Positions 1-6,222 of a stretch of 7,656 nucleotides of DNA are shown piece by piece. The notes beneath the pieces were generated by a model that did no database searches, was not told the origin of the DNA, and saw only the letters and a list, made by a program, of their open reading frames with translations. Each line of letters begins with the position of its first letter. Position 1 is the first letter of the stretch. Source of the DNA: Paenibacillus sp. oral taxon 786 str. D14 (lineage in GTDB: Bacteria > Bacillota > Bacilli > Paenibacillales > Paenibacillaceae); the NCBI RefSeq assembly GCF_000159955.1, contig NZ_GG695972.1, positions 161,172 to 168,827 on the forward strand. Reading direction: 5' to 3'. A program made the translations under genes and the position numbers.

Positions 1-68
1 AACCTCGTAGTCCCGAATTCGTAGCGATTAACGTCCCTCAGGTCCGTTAGCGGTTGACGAAGCAAGAC

Positions 69-97
69 ATGACGTGGCAAGCACATATTACTATAAC
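69..97 (+). promoter_or_regulatory. Possible SigA-type promoter for the glycosyltransferase/GNAT pair
   Basis: A -35-like ATGACG (69-74) and a -10-like TATAAC (92-97) are separated by 17 bp. Transcription would start near 104, leaving only about 12 nt of leader. That leader would keep just part of the Shine-Dalgarno-like AGAGGCGGG (102-110), which makes the assignment uncertain. A better -35 (TTGACG, 54-59) has no -10 at a usable distance. The rest of 1-115 shows no gene start; reading frame 3 stops at 48-50 and could be the tail of an upstream gene, but too little is visible to call it. Confidence 0.3.
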
Positions 98-115
98 AAC
101 TAGAGGCGGGATCAA

Positions 116-1114
116 ATGAAGAAAGTCGGTTTAGTCATGCGAAAAATCCAGTTTGCGGAAGCCCAAGGCCCGCGCGTGTTTGCGGAGCGGCTGCGCGACA
201 TCGGCCGGGAGCTAGGCGTGGAGGTTGTATTTATCTCGCCGGAGCGCCATGTCAGCGGACACGATTGGCTTCCCGGCTATGAGCACGAGAAGGGCGATCT
301 GGTCAATTACGATATCGTGCTGGACCAAATTTATTCGCAGAACATCGAGCACGTGATTTATACGGTATCCGGGTTTACTTTTCTCAAAATGTTCCTCCCC
401 AAGAGCGTACTGTTCCCACACAGTTTCCCTGACCCGGCGTTGACCGGGTATGAGATGATGAAGCCGTTTTACGGGATTGTGGACAAGGCGATCGTACAGA
501 CGGAGTTTTTGCGGAAGCAAATGAACGACGTGTTCGGTGTGACGGATGTGGACGTGATTCCCATCGGATTTAACGAAGCGTTGGCGGAGCGGTTTTTTGA
601 CCCCTCGGTTATCGTGGAGAATCGGGTACTCTGGATCGGACGGGACGAGGAGAACCGGCGGCCGGACCTGGTGCTGGAATATGCGCGGCAAAATCCGGAC
701 AAGGACGTCGTGATGGTGTTTGGCGGGGAGCGTTACAAGGAAAGTGTGAAAAAATACAACATCCCCCACAACGTCACCCTGCGGTTTGCGTTAAGCCAGG
801 ATGAAGTGTTTTCGCTGATGAACTCGGCCAAGGTGTACTGGAGCTGCTCCCGGTTTGATACCTTTGCAATGCCGCTGACCGAAGCGCTCGCGATGGGCAA
901 AATCGTCGTCAAGCCGGAGCATCCCTGCTATGGTCACATTAGCTCCCGTCACGCCTTTGCCGGCAACGAGAACAACTGGTTTGAACTGGTCAACATGGCG
1001 GCAGCCTCACCGCTGAAGTATTCCAGGGACAACCGGGATTACGCCTTTGAGAAGTTTTCGGCGACAGTGATGAAGAGAGGATACGAGCGCTTCTTTGGAG
1101 AGTGGCTCAAATGA
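116..1114 (+). CDS. GT-B fold glycosyltransferase (GT4-like, group 1)
   Basis: A predicted cytoplasmic glycosyltransferase of 332 residues, which would move a sugar from a nucleotide-sugar donor to an unknown acceptor. The C-terminal donor-binding half is the recognisable part. VLWIGRDEENRRPDLVLEYA (171-190) matches the GT4 'GR...K..dlli.A' strand-helix. VVMVFGG (198-204) follows. SRFDTFAMPLTEALAMG (245-261) is the family's E-x7-E region, but the first acidic residue is Asp (D248) and the second is E256. The N-terminal half is divergent and has no signal peptide or membrane segment. The ATG at 116 sits 5 nt after AGAGGCGGG. The stop overlaps the start of the next gene (ATGA), so the two are probably translated together. 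The substrate cannot be read from the sequence; wall, spore-coat or capsule sugars are possible. The fold is fairly certain, the role is not. Confidence 0.75.
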   Translation: MKKVGLVMRKIQFAEAQGPRVFAERLRDIGRELGVEVVFISPERHVSGHDWLPGYEHEKGDLVNYDIVLDQIYSQNIEHVIYTVSGFTFLKMFLPKSVLFPHSFPDPALTGYEMMKPFYGIVDKAIVQTEFLRKQMNDVFGVTDVDVIPIGFNEALAERFFDPSVIVENRVLWIGRDEENRRPDLVLEYARQNPDKDVVMVFGGERYKESVKKYNIPHNVTLRFALSQDEVFSLMNSAKVYWSCSRFDTFAMPLTEALAMGKIVVKPEHPCYGHISSRHAFAGNENNWFELVNMAAASPLKYSRDNRDYAFEKFSATVMKRGYERFFGEWLK

Positions 1115-1884
1115 GCGGGCGGACGGAAGAAACCGAGGTAGCTGATCGATTGGAGCAATTGGCCGCAAGTGGGTGGCCTCCGCGCGAGTTGGAATGGCTT
1201 GGCACTTGGCGGCTTCGGGCAAACGACGGCGTCACAACAAGGGCGAACAGTGTGCTGGCAGCCGGACCTTTTCCAGAGGGCGATTGGCTTGCCATCGTGG
1301 AGCACTTTTACCGGGAACGTGGACTGAGACCCTGCTTTCACGTCAGTGAATCTTCACCTCAAGAGTTGGATGGGCTGCTGGCCGCGGCGGGGTATGAGAT
1401 CTCGATGAACTGCCTGCTGCTGGCGGCTTCTAGCCAGGATGTACTTCAGCGATCCACCGTTTACGAGGCTGACGATGTGGAGTTGGTTTATAAAGCGGGA
1501 CCGGTCGAGTCATGGATGGACGCATTTCTACGGATGGAGGGATTTCCGGAGGAACGCCGGGCCGGATATACGTCGATCTTTACAGCAATGCCCACACCTA
1601 AGGCGTTTGCGGCAATCTATGAAGCGGGTGAGCCGGTGGGCTTAGCTACCGTGGTCATTGAGAAGGGCCGGGCCGGGATCAGCAATGTTGTTGTCGATGC
1701 ACGCCACCGCCGCAAGGGGATCGCCGGCCGCCTCCTGCGTGCGCTAGCGTCTTGGGCGATAGAGAACGGCGCGGAAGGTATGCACCTGCAAGTGCTGGCG
1801 AACAACGCACCGGCGTTGGAGCTCTATAATAAGCTTGGCTTTACGGTCGTGTCGGAATATCATTACAGAGTTCTCAATAGCTGA
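1111..1884 (+). CDS. GNAT N-acetyltransferase with Rv0428c-like N-terminal region
   Basis: Predicted acetyl-CoA-dependent acetyltransferase, 257 residues from the ATG at 1111. That ATG overlaps the previous stop (ATGA) and lies 8 nt after GGAGAG (1097-1102). A GTG at 1102 would add three residues but sits inside that ribosome site, so it is less likely. The N-terminal part (about 20-108) has the pattern WPPRELEWLGTWRLR...TTRANSV (22-48) followed by HFYRERGLRPCF, which resembles a module seen in Rv0428c-type GNAT proteins. The C-terminal half (about 120-257) is the catalytic GNAT domain. Its acetyl-CoA-binding motif A is RHRRKGIAGRLL (198-209), followed by LQVLANNAPALELYNKLGF, the usual motif B end. 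Length fits a two-domain GNAT. The target is unknown. Coupling to the glycosyltransferase suggests, but does not show, acetylation of a sugar or amino group on the same product. Confidence 0.8.
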   Translation: MSGRTEETEVADRLEQLAASGWPPRELEWLGTWRLRANDGVTTRANSVLAAGPFPEGDWLAIVEHFYRERGLRPCFHVSESSPQELDGLLAAAGYEISMNCLLLAASSQDVLQRSTVYEADDVELVYKAGPVESWMDAFLRMEGFPEERRAGYTSIFTAMPTPKAFAAIYEAGEPVGLATVVIEKGRAGISNVVVDARHRRKGIAGRLLRALASWAIENGAEGMHLQVLANNAPALELYNKLGFTVVSEYHYRVLNS

Positions 1885-1891
1885 TAACGGA

Positions 1892-1927
1892 AAGGGCAGT
1901 CGGATACCGATTGCCCTTATTTTTTTT
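1892..1927 (+). terminator. Intrinsic terminator after the GT/GNAT pair
   Basis: The arms AAGGGCAGTCGG (1892-1903) and CCGATTGCCCTT (1907-1918) pair over 12 bp with one G-U wobble and an ATA loop. They are followed by AT and seven more T (1921-1927). The hairpin begins 7 nt after the GNAT stop. This is a classical Rho-independent terminator and separates the first operon from the deacetylase/transporter genes. Confidence 0.93.
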
Positions 1928-1948
1928 GCCTGAGCAGGAATTATCAGG

Positions 1949-1965
1949 GTGTAAGCGAAATTACA
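1949..1965 (+). promoter_or_regulatory. Cre-like / TGTAA-N6-TTACA dyad
   Basis: TGTAAGCGAAATTACA (1950-1965) is an inverted repeat with perfect 5-bp TGTAA/TTACA arms. It also matches the CcpA cre consensus WTGNAARCGNWWWCA except at the first W and the C. It shares the octamer TGTAAGCG with the stronger cre-like site at 2119-2133. It could be an auxiliary cre site or the operator of another regulator of the downstream genes. No binding data can be inferred. Confidence 0.35.
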
Positions 1966-2051
1966 AACTTATGAACTATAGGCTTAGGTTCCAACATACA
2001 CTTGGTATATAAATTCATCGGCCAAAGAAAGGGCTGAGCTCTGTGATACGT

Positions 2052-2080
2052 TCGTCATCAATCGGGATTCGCAGTTTTAT
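2052..2080 (+). promoter_or_regulatory. Weak candidate promoter of the deacetylase operon
   Basis: TCGTCA (2052-2057, 4 of 6 to TTGACA) and TTTTAT (2075-2080, 4 of 6 to TATAAT) are 17 bp apart. The start would fall at about 2087, inside the inverted repeat 2083-2107 and just upstream of the cre-like site. The boxes are poor, so this is only the best-placed candidate in the 294-bp gap. TATATAAA at 2006-2013 is a better -10 but has no convincing -35. Confidence 0.2.
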
Positions 2081-2082
2081 CC

Positions 2083-2107
2083 ATAACCGAAGGTACACTT
2101 CGGTTAT
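2083..2107. promoter_or_regulatory. Perfect 10-bp inverted repeat, operator or RNA hairpin
   Basis: The arms ATAACCGAAG (2083-2092) and CTTCGGTTAT (2098-2107) are perfectly complementary around a GTACA loop. The element lies about 70 bp before the deacetylase start and 12 bp before the cre-like site. It could be a dimeric repressor operator. Alternatively it could be a leader hairpin: only a short, interrupted T stretch follows, so it would be a weak terminator or attenuator. The symmetry is certain, the function is not. Confidence 0.5.
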
Positions 2108-2118
2108 TTCCACCATTT

Positions 2119-2133
2119 ATGTAAGCGTTTTAA
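2119..2133 (+). promoter_or_regulatory. Catabolite-responsive element (cre) for CcpA
   Basis: ATGTAAGCGTTTTAA matches 14 of 15 positions of the CcpA cre consensus WTGNAARCGNWWWCA; the only miss is A for C at position 14. It lies 46 bp before the ATG of a sugar-deacetylase gene followed by a sugar transporter, the expected place for carbon catabolite repression in Bacillota. If transcription starts upstream, CcpA bound here would act as a roadblock. Confidence 0.55.
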
Positions 2134-2164
2134 TTATCAAGCTCATTGAAATTAGAGCAGAAAC

Positions 2165-2175
2165 GGAGGAGAAGG
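2165..2175 (+). promoter_or_regulatory. Ribosome binding site fixing the deacetylase start
   Basis: GGAGGAGAAGG lies with its GGAGGA core 8 nt upstream of the ATG at 2179. An in-frame TTG at 2146 would add 11 basic, non-conserved residues, has no ribosome site and would place this Shine-Dalgarno inside the coding region. The ATG is therefore preferred. Confidence 0.85.
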
Positions 2176-2178
2176 CAA

Positions 2179-3090
2179 ATGACATTGGCAGAGCGATTGG
2201 GGTACGGGCGGGAAGCCAAACTGTTGATTGTGAATGCGGACGATTTTGGAATGTGCCATGCGGAAAATACGGCGATAACCCAACTGCTACAGGAACGGGC
2301 GGTCTCCTCGGCGACGGTCATGATCCCTTGCTCCTGGGCCAAGGAGGCGGTGGCGTGGAGCGTTGCCAATCCGGAATTCGATGTGGGGGTCCATCTGACG
2401 TTCACCAGCGAATGGAACGGATATAAGTGGGGGCCGGTCACCCGGGATGGGGACGTGCGGACATTGGTGACAGAGGAAGGTTATTTTCCCGAGGACGTTG
2501 CTCGCTTCGAATTGCAAGCCAGCCGGCCGCAAGTGCGCCTTGAGATGATTAACCAGGTGGAGACGGCGCTGGCGTTAGGCTTAGCACCTACACACCTCGA
2601 TAACCACATGGGCAGCTTGTATGGATTGGCAACCGGCCATCATTTCCTTGATGTGGCGTTTGAGATTTGTGCGGATTACGGCCTGCCCTTCCGTTTGCCG
2701 CGTTCGTTGCCGCAGGTAGGGAAATTGCCGCCGGAGGCGAACGCCCTGATTCATCAGGTCACCGAGCTCGCCGATCGGATGGGCGTGATCCTCCTCGGTG
2801 ATCTCATCGGTTTGCCCTTTGGCAAGCAGCCGGGCGAAACGTACGAAAGCTACAAACGCGATATGATCACCGTCCTTAAAGCGCTCCGTCCCGGTGTCTC
2901 GGAGATTATCATCCATCCGGCGCTCGCGACGGAAGAACTGAAGGCCATCCACAACGAATGGGAAAAAAGACAATGGGATTATCAACTGTTCCGTGATCCG
3001 GACATTAAGGCGGTTCTTGCGGAGGAAGGCATCGAGATGATCCGCTGGAAGGACTTGCAGGACCTTCAGATGTCACAGCAGCGGCCCTAA
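2179..3090 (+). CDS. ChbG/YdjC (HpnK-type) family carbohydrate deacetylase
   Basis: Predicted cytoplasmic metal-dependent deacetylase of 303 residues that removes N-acetyl groups from a mono- or oligosaccharide. The best-known relative, ChbG, acts on chitobiose derivatives. Family motifs appear in order. LLIVNADDFGM (15-25) carries the metal or catalytic aspartates D21/D22. GVHLTFT (70-76) carries H72. PTHLDNHMGSLY (137-148) has the T-H-x-D-x-H signature with H139, D141 and H143. IIIHPAL (243-249) supplies a late conserved His (H246). The ending FRDPDIKAVLAEEGIEMIRW is also typical. Length is normal for the family and all key residues are present, so the enzyme should be active. A sugar transporter gene starts 36 bp downstream and a cre-like site lies upstream. 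No kinase, glycosidase or PTS gene is visible nearby, so the substrate is open; acetylated amino-sugar oligomers are plausible. The specific name chbG is not assigned because orthology is unproved. Confidence 0.88.
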   Translation: MTLAERLGYGREAKLLIVNADDFGMCHAENTAITQLLQERAVSSATVMIPCSWAKEAVAWSVANPEFDVGVHLTFTSEWNGYKWGPVTRDGDVRTLVTEEGYFPEDVARFELQASRPQVRLEMINQVETALALGLAPTHLDNHMGSLYGLATGHHFLDVAFEICADYGLPFRLPRSLPQVGKLPPEANALIHQVTELADRMGVILLGDLIGLPFGKQPGETYESYKRDMITVLKALRPGVSEIIIHPALATEELKAIHNEWEKRQWDYQLFRDPDIKAVLAEEGIEMIRWKDLQDLQMSQQRP

Positions 3091-3126
3091 GGCCGGCCGG
3101 CGGATCGAATAAAGGAGGCAGGGCGG

Positions 3127-4416
3127 ATGATGCGAACCGCAAATCCGGGAAACCGGACGGAGCTTCAAAAGGTAGCCTACAGCTCGGGCAATCTGGCGGT
3201 AAATTTGATGTCGCAAGCTTTTGCAACCTATCTCGTCTATTATTACGTCGACGTGCTGGGCGTAAGGCCCGCCTGGATCAGCTTGGCGATGATATTTCAC
3301 GGCGTGCTGAATGCCGTGCTGAACCCGCTGTTTGGCCATCTGTCCGACCGGACCCGCACCCGGTTCGGCAGACGCCTTCCCTATATCGGTTTTGGCCTGG
3401 TTCCGCTGGCCGCAGCGTTTGCGTTGCTGTGGACGCCGCCGGCGGCGGAAGGGGCGGCCTTTCCTTATTTTATAGGAACCGTAATCCTGTACGATGCATT
3501 ATTCGTCTTGGTTGTTCTGAATTACTCGGCCTTGTTCCCGGAGATGTTTCAGAGCATCAAGGACCGAGCGTATGTCTCTTCGTGGCGGCAAATGATGGGG
3601 ATCGTGGGCATGATTGTAGGTGTCGCCATTCCGCCGCTCCTCTATTCACAGATCGGTTGGGGCTCCATGGGGGTTATATTTGCTGTATTGTCGGCCGTAT
3701 TCCTAGCGTTATCCCTTTGGGGCAGCCGGGAACATCACGATACGGTACGTGCCACCTTCCGTTTGACCACAGCGGTTCGACATACTCTGGGAAACCGAGC
3801 GTTTGTCCTGTACGTGACCGGAAGTTTCCTGGTGCAGTTTACATTTGCGCTGCTGCCCGCCGGGATTCCGTTCTACACCAAATACGTTCTGGGCCGCGAG
3901 GAAAGCTACAACACCTTGCTGCTAGGGGGGATCTTTCTCACCGCCATTCCTTGCGTATTCCTGTGGGGACGGATCACAGCGAAATACGGCGCCCGGCAGG
4001 GGATCCTCATTGCGATGGGCTGCTATACAGCGGCGTTGCTGCCGTTCGGCTGGGTGACACAGGCAGGAGGGGCGATTGCCACCGCCGCTGCCGTCGGCAT
4101 CGGATTGGCAGGGTTGCTGGTGCTGCTCGACGTCCTGTTGTCTGAGGTGATCGATGAGGATGAGCGGCGTACCGGCGCAAGACGGGAGGGCATGTACTTC
4201 GGCATGAACGGATTTATCGTGAGATGGGGAGTTTCGCTGCAGGCTGCTTGCATGGGGCTCATCCTGGAGGCGAGCGGTTACGACGCCGCATTAAACGAAC
4301 AGCCGGCATCGGCCGCGATCGGCATCCGATGGATGCTTAGCGGGATACCGGCTGGAGCCTTGCTGCTGGCATGGTTATTTTTTTACTTATTCCCTTTGGG
4401 GAAGAGAACGTCGTGA
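3127..4416 (+). CDS. GPH-family (MelB-like) MFS sugar transporter
   Basis: Predicted 12-helix membrane symporter of 429 residues in the glycoside-pentoside-hexuronide family. The signature GHLSDRTRTRFGRRLPYI (70-87) is the loop 2-3 motif of that family. The pattern DEDERRTGARREGMYFGMN before helix 11 also fits. The protein is hydrophobic throughout, with a short cytoplasmic N-terminus and a charged tail (GKRTS). The start is the first of two adjacent ATGs, 8 nt after AAAGGAGG (3111-3118). Oddly, the two helix-II aspartates that bind Na+ in E. coli MelB (D55, D59) align with N62 and N66. K377 of MelB aligns with R366. Cation coupling may therefore differ, or be absent. Adjacency to the deacetylase suggests that both handle the same, perhaps N-acetylated, sugar. 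No terminator follows; the convergent neighbour ends 29 bp away. Confidence 0.87.
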   Translation: MMRTANPGNRTELQKVAYSSGNLAVNLMSQAFATYLVYYYVDVLGVRPAWISLAMIFHGVLNAVLNPLFGHLSDRTRTRFGRRLPYIGFGLVPLAAAFALLWTPPAAEGAAFPYFIGTVILYDALFVLVVLNYSALFPEMFQSIKDRAYVSSWRQMMGIVGMIVGVAIPPLLYSQIGWGSMGVIFAVLSAVFLALSLWGSREHHDTVRATFRLTTAVRHTLGNRAFVLYVTGSFLVQFTFALLPAGIPFYTKYVLGREESYNTLLLGGIFLTAIPCVFLWGRITAKYGARQGILIAMGCYTAALLPFGWVTQAGGAIATAAAVGIGLAGLLVLLDVLLSEVIDEDERRTGARREGMYFGMNGFIVRWGVSLQAACMGLILEASGYDAALNEQPASAAIGIRWMLSGIPAGALLLAWLFFYLFPLGKRTS

Positions 4417-4445
4417 CCGGAGTGTATCGAGAGCCATGACGCGCA

Positions 4446-6173
4446 TTAACTCGATTTCAGCAATCCCTCTATGGCTTCCGCGTTAAGCGGACGGCTGTAA
4501 TAGTAGCCTTGAATTTGATCGCAGCCGTTTTGCTGCAGGAATTCGAACTGAGCTTTCGTCTCGACGCCCTCGGCCAGCACCGTCATGCCCAGCGATTTGC
4601 CTAACTGGATGATGGAGCGCAGCAGAGAGTTGTCGCGTTCGGAGCACGGGGTCTCCTGCACGAAGGTGCGGTCGATTTTCAGCACCTGAACCGGGAGCGA
4701 TTTTAAGTAATGAATCGAGGAGTAGCCTGTCCCAAAATCGTCTACAGAGAGCGAGATGCCTTTTTGCTGCAAGGCAGTTAAGGTATCCTTGATCATCACA
4801 TGATCGTTTAATAACGATTCGGTTACCTCCAGCTCCAAATACTGCGGGGCCAAACCCGTCTCGTTCAGCACTTGTTCAACGGTACGCAAGAATTGCGGAT
4901 GCCGGAACTGCACTGCCGAGACATTCACCGATACCGGCAGCTTCGGATGCCCGGCATCTTGCCATCGTTTGTTCGCTTTGCACGCTTCCCGCAGGACCCA
5001 TTCGCCCAATTCAACGATAAACCCATTCTCCTCGGCGATCGGAATAAAAGAGTTTGGCGGAATGTATCCCTGCACCGGATCCTTCCAACGGATCAGCGCT
5101 TCAAAGCCGGTCAGCTCTTTGGTTGAGGCATTCACCTTGGGCTGGAAGTGCAGCTCGAACTCCCCTTCCGCCAGTGCGCGGATCATTTTTTTCTCTAACG
5201 TGATTTGGGTCTTCAGCCGGTCCATCAGGTATTGATCATAGTAATGCGGGCCTTCCAGCGCTTCCTTCTTGGCTTCTTTCATCGCCATTTCCGCATGCTG
5301 CAGCAGTTGATGGATGTCGGAGCCGTCGTCCGGGTAGAGGCTGATCCCCATTCCGAAACCGACCTGGAACGCTTCGCCGGATAGGGTGTAAGGCTCTCTG
5401 AGCGCTTGGTTCAAATCTAGTGCAAGTGTATGTATGTATAATGGATCCGTTATGTTCGACACCAACACGAAAAATTCATCCGCAAAATTCCGACACATCG
5501 GGGTTCCATCCGGGAAAGAACGGCGCAGTCTTTCTGCGACTTGACGCAGCAGCTCATTGCCTTTGCTCTCGCCATGGCTTTCATTAATCAGCCGGAAACG
5601 GTTTAGGTTGATGCAAATGACGGCGGCCGTGGTATGCTCGGCTTGGGCCGAAAGCAGCTCGGCGTACATCAGTTCCTTAAAATAGTTCGAACTCATCAGG
5701 TGGGTCGCCGGATCGAAATGGGACAACTGGCGGAGCTGTTCCGTTGAAGCCTGCTGCTTCTCCACTTCCCGGGTCACGTCGAACTGAAGCCCGATGAAAT
5801 AGAGAAGATGCCCCTCCGCATCCAAAATGGGACTGATGACAAATTGGTTCCAGAAGGTGCTGCCGTCCTTTTTATAGTTCTTGATCGTTACTGTAGCGGC
5901 TCCAATTTCCTTGATCGCTTTCCGAATGACGGCGAGATGTTCCTTGTTGGTCTCTTTCCCCTGAAGGAAACGGAGATTTCGGTTGAGAACTTCTTCTCGC
6001 TTGTATCCGGTAATCTTCTCAAACCCTTGATTGACATAGACCAACGGATTGTCCGGAAGATTCGGATTTGTAATGGCCAAGCCAACGCCCATCCTGTCAA
6101 TGGCCTGAAGCAAGGCCGAAGCGGTGAGCATGAATTCTGGCCGGAATAGGGAGCTTATCTGGTCGTCTTCCAC
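4446..6173 (-). CDS. LOV-like PAS / degenerate GGDEF / EAL c-di-GMP phosphodiesterase
   Basis: Cytoplasmic three-domain protein of 575 residues, no membrane segment. Residues 22-135 form a LOV/PAS domain very like B. subtilis YtvA: DNPLVYVNQGFEKITGY (41-57), RFLQG (68-72), NYKKDGSTFWN (99-109, flavin-contact N99 and N109) and IGLQFDVT (127-134, Q130). The photoactive Cys is replaced by Leu (L67, codon CTC). A short helical linker follows. The GGDEF domain (about 148-312) is degenerate: the signature is FADEF (230-234) and the metal Asp is N189. The EAL domain (about 330-575) is intact: E358 in EAL, N417, E449, D478/D479 in DDFGTGYSS, K499, E535 and Q555. It should hydrolyse c-di-GMP to pGpG, with the GGDEF domain serving as a GTP-binding or structural module. 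The GTG start is supported by AGGAGG 9 nt upstream. It follows the LuxR-type regulator in the same direction but has its own likely promoter. Domains are certain; control by light or redox is inference. Confidence 0.93.
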   Translation of the reverse strand: MEDDQISSLFRPEFMLTASALLQAIDRMGVGLAITNPNLPDNPLVYVNQGFEKITGYKREEVLNRNLRFLQGKETNKEHLAVIRKAIKEIGAATVTIKNYKKDGSTFWNQFVISPILDAEGHLLYFIGLQFDVTREVEKQQASTEQLRQLSHFDPATHLMSSNYFKELMYAELLSAQAEHTTAAVICINLNRFRLINESHGESKGNELLRQVAERLRRSFPDGTPMCRNFADEFFVLVSNITDPLYIHTLALDLNQALREPYTLSGEAFQVGFGMGISLYPDDGSDIHQLLQHAEMAMKEAKKEALEGPHYYDQYLMDRLKTQITLEKKMIRALAEGEFELHFQPKVNASTKELTGFEALIRWKDPVQGYIPPNSFIPIAEENGFIVELGEWVLREACKANKRWQDAGHPKLPVSVNVSAVQFRHPQFLRTVEQVLNETGLAPQYLELEVTESLLNDHVMIKDTLTALQQKGISLSVDDFGTGYSSIHYLKSLPVQVLKIDRTFVQETPCSERDNSLLRSIIQLGKSLGMTVLAEGVETKAQFEFLQQNGCDQIQGYYYSRPLNAEAIEGLLKSS

Positions 6174-6182
6174 AATACAAAG

Positions 6183-6188
6183 CCTCCT
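6183..6188 (-). promoter_or_regulatory. Ribosome binding site supporting the GTG start of the LOV-EAL gene
   Basis: On the - strand AGGAGG sits 9 nt before GTG at 6171-6173. There is no ATG in a comparable position: the first in-frame ATG, at codon 15, lacks a ribosome site and lies just before the conserved LOV region. The GTG is therefore the likely start. Confidence 0.85.
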
Positions 6189-6222
6189 CGAAATGATCCG
6201 CTGAAGAAGTAGAATAACCGAC

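Noticed and set aside
29..49. 21-bp imperfect dyad (TAACG...CCT-C-AGG...CGTTA) upstream of the glycosyltransferase
   Set aside because: Only 8 of 10 positions pair; dyads this good are expected several times by chance in a window of this size.
212..769. Minus-strand open frame of 185 codons opposite the glycosyltransferase
   Set aside because: His/Arg-rich composition typical of a reverse-strand shadow, and no plausible start signals.
1972..2013. Short 13-codon frame (MNYRLRFQHTLGI) in the gap before the deacetylase
   Set aside because: No ribosome site, and too short to tell from chance.
2146..2178. TTG start giving an 11-residue longer deacetylase
   Set aside because: No ribosome site precedes it, and the strong GGAGGA at 2165-2170 fits the ATG at 2179.
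2043..2426. Open frame of 127 codons crossing the upstream region and start of the deacetylase
   Set aside because: It overlaps the ribosome site and the conserved NADDFG coding region in another frame and has no ribosome site of its own.
3429..4145. Plus-strand open frame of 238 codons in another frame of the transporter gene
   Set aside because: The overlapping frame encodes a convincing 12-helix GPH transporter; this frame has no membrane pattern or known motif.
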